Assembly (NCBI GenBank): GCA_009691855.1
Contig: SIAI01000005.1
Coordinates: 1-64,000 of the forward strand
Origin: Planctomycetota bacterium
Lineage (GTDB): Bacteria; Planctomycetota; UBA1135; GCA-002686595
Reading direction: 5' to 3'
DNA: 64,000 bases
Shown here: positions 29,265 through 38,507 of the stretch, in pieces
How the letters are laid out: the number at the start of each line of letters is the position of its first letter
Position numbering within the stretch: the first letter of the stretch is position 1
Notes under the pieces: generated by a model
The model's database searches: none
Seen by the model: the letters and a program-made list of their open reading frames with translations, nothing else
What the model was told of the DNA's origin: nothing
Translations under genes and position numbers: made by a program

Positions 29265-30194
29265 TCACCCCGCGAAGCAGCGGTCCATCCGCGCGCTCAC
29301 GTCCTTCAGGCGCACCGCATCACCGCCGTCGACCTCGGCGATGCCCCAGCCGTCGTAACCGACCTCGTCGAGCGCGCGCATGATCGCGGGCCAGTCGTTG
29401 TCGCCCTCGCCGAGCTCGACGTCGAAGCCCTTCCAGCGGCCGAGGTCGTCCATCTTCTTGCGGCTGAACTCCTTGATGTGGAGCTTCTGGATGCGCGGGC
29501 CGAGGATGCGCACCCACTGTTCGGGCCAGCCGTAGATGAGCAGGTTGCCGAGGTCGAGGTGCCAGCCGACGACGTCGCTGGCGATCCCGTCGCTGGTGAT
29601 CTCGTCGAGGTAGCGGTTCGCCTCGGTCGGGGTGAGGATGAAGTTGTTCCACACGTTCTCGATGGCGATCTTCACGCCCAGCTCGCGCGCCAGCGGCGCG
29701 GTGGCGCGGATCTCGGCGATCGAGTGCGTCCAGGCGACGTCGTAGCTGCGATTCTTGTCCACCACGGCGGGCACGAGCAGCACGCTCGACGCACCGTAAG
29801 CATGCGCGTCGCGCAGCGCGGCCTCGAGGCCGGCGCGGCCCTTGGCGCGCTCGGCGGGATCCGGATCGCCGAGGCTGTGGGACCAGTGCTCGGAGTCCAC
29901 CACGCTGGGGATCGCGAGGCCGCTGGCGTCGCGCGCGGCGAGCACGTCCTCGAGCTTGTTCCCCGACGGTCCGTCCATCTCGACGCCGGCGAAGCCGCAG
30001 TCGCGCGCCAGCAGGAACTTGTCGCGCAGCGTCTCGCCCGCCCCGATCATGCCGATGCCCAGCGCCTTGCGCAGCTTGCGCTTCTTCGCGGGACGCGCGG
30101 CGGCGGAGCCGGGCGCGCTCTGGCAGGCGAGCGCGGCGCCAGCGAGGGCCGCGGTGGAGAGCGTGAGGAGCGCGCGGCGGTCGAGGGCGGGCAT
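29265..30194 (-). CDS. Sugar phosphate isomerase/epimerase family protein (TIM barrel)
   Basis: Tat-like/lipoprotein leader DRRALLTLSTAALAGAALAC; GVKIAIENVWNNF, DVVGWHLDLGNLLIYG, IQKLHIKEF, GWGIAEVDGG. Confidence 0.88.
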   Translation of the reverse strand: MPALDRRALLTLSTAALAGAALACQSAPGSAAARPAKKRKLRKALGIGMIGAGETLRDKFLLARDCGFAGVEMDGPSGNKLEDVLAARDASGLAIPSVVDSEHWSHSLGDPDPAERAKGRAGLEAALRDAHAYGASSVLLVPAVVDKNRSYDVAWTHSIAEIRATAPLARELGVKIAIENVWNNFILTPTEANRYLDEITSDGIASDVVGWHLDLGNLLIYGWPEQWVRILGPRIQKLHIKEFSRKKMDDLGRWKGFDVELGEGDNDWPAIMRALDEVGYDGWGIAEVDGGDAVRLKDVSARMDRCFAG

Positions 30195-30262
30195 GCGGGG
30201 TCTCCGGGCAGGGAGTGGACGAGGCGAGTCGGGAGTCTACCGACGAGCGCTCGCGACCGCGC

Positions 30263-31255
30263 TCACTTCGAAGCGGGTAGGACGTTGGCGACGATCTGCT
30301 CGAGTGCCTCGGTGCTCTTCGTCCTTCCGTCCAGCCGCTCGCGCCAGAAGCCGCGCACGAGCTCGGCGTTGGGACCCATGCGCGCATAGAGCTTGGCGAC
30401 CTCGCCGTAGTCCTGGTGCGCGGGATCGATCACGCGGCGGATGGACTCGGCTGACTGCACGAACATGAGCGTGTGCGGCAGATCGCGCAGCAGCTTGTCG
30501 TTCTGGCCGACGCCGTTCGCCAGCAACAGGAAGCGCAGCTCGCCCAGCGCAGAGTCGTTGCCCGAGGCGACGTCGAGCGCGTGCGTGGCCTCGTGCAGGA
30601 TCGTCTCGAAGAGCTGCGAGCCCGGCGCGTTGCCCACGGCCACGAAGCACACGCCCTTGCCGTCCGCCCCGAGGTGCGTGACCGCGCCGGGGAAGGGTGC
30701 CTCGAGCACCAGCGTCACCGGGATCGAGAGGTGCGGATCGGGCATGGCCAGCGCGTGCAGGTGGAACTCGAGCAGCTCGCGCTCCTTCGGCGCGACGCTT
30801 GTGTCCCAGCGCGCGCGCGCCTCCTGGATGCGCGGCTCGCGGCGCTTCCACGGCTCCTGGAAGGCCGGTTCGGCCGCGACCAACGCCGCGGCGAGCTTCA
30901 GCGCGCCCTCGCGCAGCGGCACGCTGGTGCCGGGACGGAGCTCGAGCGTGAGCGGCGCGCTGGCGAACGCCTCCTGGATGTCGCTCGCGCTCTGGCAGCC
31001 GGGCAGGAGGCTCTCGAGCGGACCCCACGCCAGGAACGAGCCGCCCAGAATCTTGTCGAGCTCGCGCGCCGCGTCCACCGCCGCGGAGAACGTCGCGACC
31101 GTCGTCTTGCCGCCCGAGGCGGCCACGCTGCGGATGTGGAAGTAGAGGTCGATCGCCGGGCTGGCGGCGAGCGCGAGGTGTGTCGGAGCGGAGGATGCGG
31201 CCTGCGGCGCGGGGGCCTGGAGCGCGAGCATGAACGCAGCGAGGAGCGCGAGCAT
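30263..31255 (-). CDS. Secreted hypothetical protein with HExxH motif (putative metallopeptidase)
   Basis: Signal peptide MLALLAAFMLALQAPAPQAAS; ETILHEATHALDVA (codons 30581-30595 rc). Confidence 0.65.
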   Translation of the reverse strand: MLALLAAFMLALQAPAPQAASSAPTHLALAASPAIDLYFHIRSVAASGGKTTVATFSAAVDAARELDKILGGSFLAWGPLESLLPGCQSASDIQEAFASAPLTLELRPGTSVPLREGALKLAAALVAAEPAFQEPWKRREPRIQEARARWDTSVAPKERELLEFHLHALAMPDPHLSIPVTLVLEAPFPGAVTHLGADGKGVCFVAVGNAPGSQLFETILHEATHALDVASGNDSALGELRFLLLANGVGQNDKLLRDLPHTLMFVQSAESIRRVIDPAHQDYGEVAKLYARMGPNAELVRGFWRERLDGRTKSTEALEQIVANVLPASK

Positions 31256-31336
31256 GGCAGGATTGCAGCCGGAAGCGCGCTTCCTGGCAAGGCCCGTGGC
31301 CGCGCTTCACGCCGATTCCCGCTATCCTGACGCGCG

Positions 31337-32116
31337 ATGGGGGAACTCGCGCTCGAACTGAAGGGGCTGCGCAAGAGCTACGGCTCGCGCGTGGTGCTGG
31401 ACGGCATCGACCTCGCCGTCGAGCGCGGCACGATCCTCGGCTACATCGGCCCGAACGGCGCCGGCAAGTCGACCACGGTCAAGATCCTGTGCGGTCTGTT
31501 GCCGGACTTCGAGGGCGACGTGCGCGTGCTCGGCCTCGACCCGCGCGCCGACGCCTTGGCGGTCAAGCGCAAGATCGGCTACGTGCCCGAGAACGCGATC
31601 CTGTTCGAGCAGCTCACCGTGGCCGAGTTCCTGCTCCTGGTTGGGCGCCTGCACGCGCTCGACGACGGGTTGACGAAGCGCCGCTCCGAGCGCTTCCTCG
31701 AGCTGTTCGAGCTCAGCGAGCGCCTGGGCGCGCGCATCGCCACGCTCTCGAAGGGCATGCGCCAGAAGGTGCTGCTGACCTCGGCCCTGCTGCACGATCC
31801 CGAGCTGGTGGTGCTCGACGAGCCGCTCTCCGGCCTCGACGTCAACGCCACGATCCTGGTCAAGGAACTGATCCACGCCCTGGCGCAGAGCGGCAAGACG
31901 GTCTTTTACTGCTCGCACGTGATGGACGTGGTCGAGCGCGTGTGCGATCGCATCGCGATCCTCGACGGCGGCAAGCTGGTGGCGCTGGGCACCTTCGAGG
32001 AGCTGCAGCAGGCCCAGGGCGGCGGCTCGCTCGAACGCATCTTCGCGCAGCTCACCAGCGAGGGCGGCCAGGCCGAGAAGGCGCAGGCGCTGCTCGAGGC
32101 GCTGCGCACGAGCTGA
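31337..32116 (+). CDS. ABC transporter ATP-binding protein
   Basis: GPNGAGKSTTVKIL, LSKGMRQKVLL, LVVLDEPLSGLD, YCSHVMD. Confidence 0.95.
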   Translation: MGELALELKGLRKSYGSRVVLDGIDLAVERGTILGYIGPNGAGKSTTVKILCGLLPDFEGDVRVLGLDPRADALAVKRKIGYVPENAILFEQLTVAEFLLLVGRLHALDDGLTKRRSERFLELFELSERLGARIATLSKGMRQKVLLTSALLHDPELVVLDEPLSGLDVNATILVKELIHALAQSGKTVFYCSHVMDVVERVCDRIAILDGGKLVALGTFEELQQAQGGGSLERIFAQLTSEGGQAEKAQALLEALRTS

Positions 32117-33813
32117 TGGCGAAGTTGCCTGCCGATCCGTGGCGCACGAAGGAGGAGGGCGGGCTCTTCCTGGGGCTCATCCTGCGCCTCGTCGATCAGC
32201 TGCAGCGACCGCTGCGCGCCTTCGGCGTGGACTACCCGATCTTCCGCGAGCTCCTGCGCGCGCGCGTGGTGATGGACCTGCGCCCGAGCGGCGAGAGCAC
32301 CAGCGGCTGGGGCGTGGCCGGGATCGTGGTCGTGCTGCTCGTCACCTGGCTGATCGGGATGGGCACCGGCGTGATGGCGCTGGCGCAGGACGATCGAGCG
32401 CTGTGGCTGGTCGGCTCGCAGTCGGCGCTGTTCTTCCTGCTGCTCTTCTATCTGGTGCAGGCGCTGGCGGGGATGCTCGTCGATCCGACCGACGTGCGCG
32501 TGCTCGCCCCGCACCCGGTGCCGGACCGCACGCTGTTCGCCGTGCGCCTGGTGCAGGTGTTCGCGTACCTGTTCGTGCTGGCGGCGAGCTTCACGCTCGG
32601 CAACGTGATGCTGGCCGTGTTCCGTCAGCCGGTGCTGGCGACGCTGTTCGTCTTTCCGCTGCTGTCGCTGGCCTGCACGCTCACGGCGCTGGGCGGGGTC
32701 ACGCTTTTCCTGGCCGTGCTGCTGCGCGTCGTCGGGCCGGCGCACTTCCAGCGCGTCTCGTTGTGGGCCCAGATCGGCAGCGCGGTCGTGCTCATGGGCG
32801 GCCTCCAGGTGGCGCCGCGGCTCGTGCCCGAGCACCTGTGGCAGCGCCTGGGCGAGAACGAGTTCCTGCGCGCCTGCTGGCCGCCGCTGCAGTTCGCGCG
32901 CGTCTACGAGCTCACGACCGGCGTCGTCGATCGAGTGCACTGGATCGCGCTCGCCTTCACCGTGGCGCTGCCCGCGCTGGCGCTGCTCGCCACGCTGCGG
33001 CTCGCCTCGCGCTCCTACATCGCCGGCCTGGACGGCAGCCTGGAGTTCACGCGCAAGCACCCGCGCACCTGGCCGCAAGGGCTCGTCACGCGGCTCGCCG
33101 CGCGCCTGACGCGCTCGCGCGAGCAACGCGCCGGCTTCGAGTTCGCCGTGGCGCTCTCGTTCCGCGAGGCCCACGTCTTGCGCGCGACACTGCCGCAGTT
33201 CGTCAGCTTCCAGGCCATGTGGATCGGCCTGGGTGTCAGTCTCCAGCGCGGGCTCGACAGTCCGAGCCTGTACCTGTGCATGTCGAGCGGCATGGTCGCG
33301 CTGGTGCTCCCCAACCTGCTGGAGATGTGCCAGGGCTCGCCCACGCCCGAGGCGCGCTGGATCTTCGTGGCCAGCCCGCTGGAGAGCGAGGCCGAGCTCG
33401 TGCGCGGCGCCACGAAGGGCCTGCTCGCCGTGTGGTACGGCGCGAGCCTCTTGTCCGTCCTCGCCGTGCAGCTCTGCTTCGTGGGCCCGGGCGCGATCCT
33501 GAGCGTGCTGCTGGCGGCCGAGCTCTCGGCGCTGATCGCGCTCGGCTACGCGCGCGTCTGGTCGCTGGGCGTGCCCTTCACGCACCCGGCGAAGAAGAAC
33601 TCGATGGACAACGTCGGACTGGTGCTGACGATGTTCCTGGCTTTGGGCGCGCTCGGGCTGCTGCACTGGGCGCTGTCGCAGCACGTGCTGCTGCTGGCCG
33701 GCGGCGTGCTCGCCGGAGCCTTCGGGGTGCGCTTCCTGTGGCGCGCGCTCGAGCGCATGCCCGTGTCGAAGTCGCGCCGCCTGGACGCGGCGCAGGCGCA
33801 GTCGGCAACGTGA
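32116..33813 (+). CDS. ABC-2-like permease, partner of 31337-32116
   Basis: ATG overlaps the ATPase stop codon; multi-TM; distantly similar to 2079-3521. Confidence 0.8.
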   Translation: MAKLPADPWRTKEEGGLFLGLILRLVDQLQRPLRAFGVDYPIFRELLRARVVMDLRPSGESTSGWGVAGIVVVLLVTWLIGMGTGVMALAQDDRALWLVGSQSALFFLLLFYLVQALAGMLVDPTDVRVLAPHPVPDRTLFAVRLVQVFAYLFVLAASFTLGNVMLAVFRQPVLATLFVFPLLSLACTLTALGGVTLFLAVLLRVVGPAHFQRVSLWAQIGSAVVLMGGLQVAPRLVPEHLWQRLGENEFLRACWPPLQFARVYELTTGVVDRVHWIALAFTVALPALALLATLRLASRSYIAGLDGSLEFTRKHPRTWPQGLVTRLAARLTRSREQRAGFEFAVALSFREAHVLRATLPQFVSFQAMWIGLGVSLQRGLDSPSLYLCMSSGMVALVLPNLLEMCQGSPTPEARWIFVASPLESEAELVRGATKGLLAVWYGASLLSVLAVQLCFVGPGAILSVLLAAELSALIALGYARVWSLGVPFTHPAKKNSMDNVGLVLTMFLALGALGLLHWALSQHVLLLAGGVLAGAFGVRFLWRALERMPVSKSRRLDAAQAQSAT

Positions 33814-33930
33814 GCGCGTCCGTCACCGCCGCGGCGTCAGCACGAGCTCGAGCTCACCAGAGTTCGGACGCACGTCCGCGTGCTGGAGTTGCCGCACCGC
33901 AGACGAGCCGCGCCACGGCCCTCTACGCGC

Positions 33931-34368
33931 TCAGCCCTTCTTGTCCGCCGCCATCGCCGCGATGCGCTTGCGCCACAGCTTCATGCGCTCCTGCGCCACC
34001 GGGCTCTTCTTGACCAGCCACTCGGAGTTTTTGAAGGCCGTCGGCGAGAACTGCTTGCGGAAGGCCCTCAGGTGCGGCTCGATCTTGGCGTACAGGAACA
34101 GGCCCTCGCCCGCATTCTCGACCAGGAAGTCGGCCGGCACGATGCCGTGGCGCGCGAAGCCGTAGGCCATCTCGAAGTAGCTCGACACCTGGCGCCAGGC
34201 CGCGTTCTTCGGGTCGTCGCCCTTGGTGATCGCGACCACGTCGGCGAAGTCCTTCGGGAACCAGGCGCCGATGGTCTTGCGCGACTCACGCATGACCGCC
34301 TCGCGGCGCAGGTCGTAGAGCTCGAGGATCAGGTGGGCGTCGGCGTGGGAGGGATTCTTCTTGGCCAT
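33931..34368 (-). CDS. Conserved hypothetical protein (about 145 aa)
   Basis: MAKKNPSHADAHLILELYDLRREAVMRESRKTIGAWFPK; compact soluble ORF. Confidence 0.7.
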   Translation of the reverse strand: MAKKNPSHADAHLILELYDLRREAVMRESRKTIGAWFPKDFADVVAITKGDDPKNAAWRQVSSYFEMAYGFARHGIVPADFLVENAGEGLFLYAKIEPHLRAFRKQFSPTAFKNSEWLVKKSPVAQERMKLWRKRIAAMAADKKG

Positions 34369-34446
34369 GGCTCGGTGGATTCGGTGGGAGGAGAGGGCGC
34401 GGAGTCTAGCAAGGAAGTGTGCAGGCCCGCGCGCTACGCTCCGCGC

Positions 34447-34701
34447 GTGTCCTGGACTGTCTATGTGCTGCATTCGAGGCGCGCCGCGCGCACCTACGTT
34501 GGCATCGCGCTCGACCTCGCCCTTCGCCTGAAGCAGCACAACGGGAAGCTTCCCCGCGGCGCGCGCTCGACGCGCGCGGGCCGTCCGTGGCGCGTGAGGA
34601 AGACCTACGGCCCGTACAAGACGCGCTCCGAGGCGCAGCGGGTCGAGCACGCGGTCAAGAAGCTGCGCGGGAAGCTGCGCTATGCCTGGCGCGCGGAGTG
34701 A
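34447..34701 (+). CDS. GIY-YIG nuclease-family protein
   Basis: TVYVLHSRRAARTYVGIALDLALRLKQHNG...; GTG start. Confidence 0.82.
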   Translation: MSWTVYVLHSRRAARTYVGIALDLALRLKQHNGKLPRGARSTRAGRPWRVRKTYGPYKTRSEAQRVEHAVKKLRGKLRYAWRAE

Positions 34702-34707
34702 GCGCGC

Positions 34708-35952
34708 TCACGGCCGCCGCCCGAGGATCACGCGCGCTCCGCGCTGGCGCGTCAGGTACAGCCAGGCCCACTCGAACAGCACCACGAAGCGGTTGCGGAA
34801 ACCGATCAGATAGAAGATGTGCACGAAGACCCACAGCACCCAGGCCACGAAGCCGGTGCAGCGCAGCTTGCCCAGCACGGCCACGGCCGAGGAGCGGCCG
34901 ATGGTCGAGAGCTGGCCCTTGTCGCGGTAGACGAAGGGCAGCGCGTTCGCGCCGCCCAAGGCGCGCAAGAGGTTGAGCGCCGCGTGGCGCCCCATCTGCA
35001 TCGCGCCGGGGCACATGCCGGGAACCATGCCATCACGCCAAGGCACGGCGGCCGCGTCGCCGATGACCTGGATCTCGGGATGGCCCGGGACGGTGAGGTC
35101 GGCAGCGACCAGCACGCGTCCCGCGTGGTCGAGCGGCGCGCCGAGCGATGGCGTGAGCGGCGAGGCGCGCACGCCCGCGGCCCACAACACGGTCGCCGAG
35201 GGGATGCGCTCGCTCCCCAGCTCGACGCCGCGTTCGTCGATGCGCGTGACCACGCTGCCGACGCGCGTCACGACGCCCATGCGCGCGAGCGTGGCCGTGG
35301 CACTCTCGGAGAGCTTCTCCGGCAGCGCCGCCAGCACGCGCGGCCCCGCCTCGACGAGCACGATGCGCGCCGAGCCCGGGGCGAAGCGGCGGAAGTCCTT
35401 GGCCAGCGTCACGCGCGCGATCTCGGCCAGCGCCCCGGCGAGCTCGACGCCCGTCGGTCCACCGCCGATGACCACGAAGGTCAAGAGGCGCGCGCGCTCG
35501 GCCTCGTCCGTCGTGCGTTCGGCCGCCTCGAAGGCGAGCAGGATGCGGCTGCGGATCTCGAGCGCGTCGCGGCTGTCCTTCAGCGCCAGCGCGTGCTGCG
35601 CCCACTCGTCGTGCCCGAACCACGTCGCGACCGCGCCGGTCGCCAGCACCAGCCGATCGTAGGCGAGCTCGCCGTCCGCCAGCACGACCACGCGTCGCGC
35701 CACGTCGATCGACTGCACCTGCGCCATCAGCACGGTGGTGTTCGCCTGCTTGCGCACGATGTGCCGCAGCGGCACGGCGATGTCCGTGATGGCGAGCCCG
35801 GCGGTCGCCACTTGATAGAGCAGCGGTTGGAACAGGTGGTGGTTGTTCTGATCCACCAGCGTCACGCGTACCCGTGCATGCGCCAGGCCGAGCGCGACCT
35901 GCAGCCCGCCGAAGCCGCCGCCGAGGATGACGACGTGGGGGAGCGCGCTCAT
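34708..35952 (-). CDS. ndh: NAD(P)/FAD-dependent oxidoreductase, type II NADH dehydrogenase-like
   Basis: VVILGGGFGGLQVALGL dinucleotide fold; NNHHLFQPLLYQVATAGL; VVIGGGPTGVELAGALAE; VIGDAA; C-terminal membrane segment. Confidence 0.88.
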   Translation of the reverse strand: MSALPHVVILGGGFGGLQVALGLAHARVRVTLVDQNNHHLFQPLLYQVATAGLAITDIAVPLRHIVRKQANTTVLMAQVQSIDVARRVVVLADGELAYDRLVLATGAVATWFGHDEWAQHALALKDSRDALEIRSRILLAFEAAERTTDEAERARLLTFVVIGGGPTGVELAGALAEIARVTLAKDFRRFAPGSARIVLVEAGPRVLAALPEKLSESATATLARMGVVTRVGSVVTRIDERGVELGSERIPSATVLWAAGVRASPLTPSLGAPLDHAGRVLVAADLTVPGHPEIQVIGDAAAVPWRDGMVPGMCPGAMQMGRHAALNLLRALGGANALPFVYRDKGQLSTIGRSSAVAVLGKLRCTGFVAWVLWVFVHIFYLIGFRNRFVVLFEWAWLYLTRQRGARVILGRRP

Positions 35953-36023
35953 CTCGCGTCACATCATCGCTCACAGACTCGACGAGATGCCAGGCGCTTC
36001 GCACGGCCTCCGCGGAGGAACGG

Positions 36024-36202
36024 CTAGCAGCCCGTTGAAAAAGTCCCGTCGCGAGGCACAGCGCCTTTCGTCAGGGCTAGGAACGCGACAGAGAGGCGGC
36101 GGAAGCGGCCTTCCTGGCCGCTGAGCACGACTCGACGAGCGTGACGACGCCATGGCGAAAGGCGCGAAGCCGCAGCAGGGACCTTTTTCAACGGGCTGCT
36201 AG
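36024..36202. repeat. CTAG-terminated palindromic MITE-like element
   Basis: CTAGCAGCCCGTTGAAAAAGTCCC (36024-36047) / GGGACCTTTTTCAACGGGCTGCTAG (36178-36202); internal pairing GCGCCTTTCG/CGAAAGGCGC and a central AGCGGCC/GGCCGCT hairpin. Confidence 0.9.
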
Positions 36203-36403
36203 CCGCTGGCCGTCCGAAAGAGCTGCTGCGGCTTCGCGCTTCGCAGTCGTGGTGCTCGCCGGGACTCCTTCGACGGCCTGCGAGCTGGCGGGGAGACGGG
36301 GCGGTCGAGCGCAGCACGAGGCGCGTACCAGGCGAGGGATTTCGTGCGCGCTGCGGCGGGAGGGTTGGCGCTCGGCGAGTGCAGGCGCTAGCGTACGAGG
36401 CGT

Positions 36404-36587
36404 CTGGCCCGGATCATTCATGAGCCCTCGGCTGCAACGTCGCGACTGGCTGCATCTGCAGCGCTTCGCTCGCTGCGGGTCCTCAACGACCTGCAAAGAG
36501 GTCGTCTCCGGGCCCTCGCTCGCTCATCGCTGCACCTGCAGCCATTCGCGACGTTTCGCTCGAGGCCTCATGAATGACCCGGGCTAG
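36404..36587. repeat. Second palindromic element with about 60-bp arms
   Basis: 36404-36463 and rc of 36528-36587 match at about 50/60, including TCATTCATGA 10/10; termini CTGG...CTAG. Confidence 0.85.
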
Positions 36588-36597
36588 GGAGGGACCC

Positions 36598-38490
36598 ATG
36601 TGCATCGCTTCTCCAGCCGAGACCAGCCAGCTCGCCAGCGCCCTGTACGCGGTTCACGCCGTCGCCGCCGTCGTGATGGCGTTGGTCCTCCTGGGGCTGC
36701 AGCGCGTGTATCGCCGCGAGTTCCTGGCCCACTGGGCGCTGTCGTGGCTCGCGATGGCGCTGCAGACCGGCGCAGTCCTGCTCGCCTCGCAGAGCGGCGC
36801 GGGTCCGCTGCGCGAGCTGGCTTCCGCCACGGCCCTGTTCGCCCTGTGCGTCCAGCCGATCCTCTTGCTCAGCGGCTCCTGGATCCTCGCCTCTGGCCGC
36901 AGCTGGGCGCGCCGCCAGCGACTCGCCTTCGGCGCGTTCGTGCTCGCCTGCGGCGGCCTGGCGGTGCTCGCGCTGCTCCCGCTTCCCGCGGCGACGGCCT
37001 TCCACGCGCGCGAGTGGCTGCGCGGGCCGCTGCTCGGCCTGGTGTTCCTCGGCGCCGCCGTGGTCGTGGGGCGCGCGGCTCGCCAGGAGCTGGCGCTCGC
37101 GCGCTGGTCGGTGGCGGCGTTGCTGGCGCTGGTGGGAGCCGTGCGCGTCGGCGCCTACCTCGCGGTCGGTCCCGCGGAGCAGCTCGCGGGCGTCGCCCAC
37201 CTGAGCGCCGTGGCGGTGCCGCGCGCGGCCGACCTGTTCCTGCAGCTCCTGCTCGCGCTCGGGCTCCTGTTCTGGTTCTTCGAGGACGAGCGGCGCATGC
37301 TCAAGCGCATGGCCGCGGCTCTGACGGAGAGCGAGCGCCAGCGTCAGCAAGGCCTGCACATGGAAGCCGTGGGGCGCCTGGCGGGCGGCGTGGCCCACGA
37401 CTTCAACAATCTGCTGACGGCGATCAGCGGCCACACCGAGATGCTGCTGCAGAGCAAGGACGAGGGGCATCCCGAGCGCGAGGACCTGGTGCCGATCGCG
37501 CGCGCCGCGGCGCGGGCGGCCGAGCTGGTGCGCGACCTGTTGACCTTCTCGGGTCGCCAGGCGCAGCGTCCGCGGCACTTCGTGCTCGACGAGCACCTGG
37601 CCGACCTGTACCGCCTGCTGGCACGCCTGGCGGGCGAGAACGTGCGCCTGGAGCTCTTGCCCGGCGCACCCGCGGCCGTGCTGCACGCCGATCCGGCGCA
37701 GGTCGAGCTGGCCGTGCTCAACCTGGTCGCGAACGCGCGCGACGCGATCGCGGGCAGCGGCGTGCTCACCCTACGCACGCGCGTGGCGCGCCTCGCGGCG
37801 GGGGAATCGAGCTGGCTGCCGGCGGGGGGCTTCGTCCTGCTGGAGGTCGCCGACACCGGCTGCGGCATCGCGCCCGAGGCCCTCGGGCGGATCTTCGAGC
37901 CGTACTACACCACCAAGCCGCAGGGCAACGGCCTGGGGCTCTCCTCCGTCTACGGCATCGTCAAGCAGAACGGCGGCGAGATCCGCGTGGAGAGCGAGCT
38001 CGGTCGCGGCACGACCTTCCATCTCGCCCTACCGCTGGCCGAGGGCGTGCCCGAGCGCGTCGAGGAGCTGTCGCCCCAGCGCGCGCCGCGCGGCGGCGAC
38101 GAGACGATCCTGCTGCTCGAGGACGAGCCGCAGGTGCGCGTGCTCGCCCAGCGCCTGCTCACGCGCGCCGGCTATCGCGTGGTCGCCGCCGGTTCCGCGA
38201 ACGAGGCCGCCGAGTGCCTGCGCGCGGCGCCGCAGGGCTTCCAGCTGGTGCTGAGCGACGTGGTCATGCCCGGGCGCTCGGTGCGCGACTTCCTCGACGA
38301 CCTCGCGCTCCAGCATCCGCAGCTCCCCGTGCTGCTCATGTCCGGCTACGCCGAGGCGGTGATGGGCCACCACGGCGTCGAGGTCGGCCGCTACCGCCTG
38401 CTGGCCAAGCCCTTCACGCTGCGCGCCTTGCTCGAGGCCGTGCGCACGACCCTGGACGAGCCGGTGCGGCGCCGCGTGGGCAGCTCGTAG
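36598..38490 (+). CDS. Hybrid sensor histidine kinase with response-regulator receiver domain
   Basis: Multi-TM N-terminus; H-box VGRLAGGVAHDFNNLLTAISGH; N-box LNLVANARDAI; GCGIAPEALGRIFEPYYTTKPQGNGLGLSSVYGIV; receiver ILLLEDEPQVR...LVLSDVVMPG...LAKPF. Confidence 0.95.
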   Translation: MCIASPAETSQLASALYAVHAVAAVVMALVLLGLQRVYRREFLAHWALSWLAMALQTGAVLLASQSGAGPLRELASATALFALCVQPILLLSGSWILASGRSWARRQRLAFGAFVLACGGLAVLALLPLPAATAFHAREWLRGPLLGLVFLGAAVVVGRAARQELALARWSVAALLALVGAVRVGAYLAVGPAEQLAGVAHLSAVAVPRAADLFLQLLLALGLLFWFFEDERRMLKRMAAALTESERQRQQGLHMEAVGRLAGGVAHDFNNLLTAISGHTEMLLQSKDEGHPEREDLVPIARAAARAAELVRDLLTFSGRQAQRPRHFVLDEHLADLYRLLARLAGENVRLELLPGAPAAVLHADPAQVELAVLNLVANARDAIAGSGVLTLRTRVARLAAGESSWLPAGGFVLLEVADTGCGIAPEALGRIFEPYYTTKPQGNGLGLSSVYGIVKQNGGEIRVESELGRGTTFHLALPLAEGVPERVEELSPQRAPRGGDETILLLEDEPQVRVLAQRLLTRAGYRVVAAGSANEAAECLRAAPQGFQLVLSDVVMPGRSVRDFLDDLALQHPQLPVLLMSGYAEAVMGHHGVEVGRYRLLAKPFTLRALLEAVRTTLDEPVRRRVGSS

Positions 38491-38507
38491 CGCTGCCCAG
38501 GCTGGCG

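Noticed and set aside
31906-33684. 592-aa minus-strand ORF over the ABC permease
   Set aside because: Gln/Arg/His-rich shadow translation of a clear plus-strand membrane protein.
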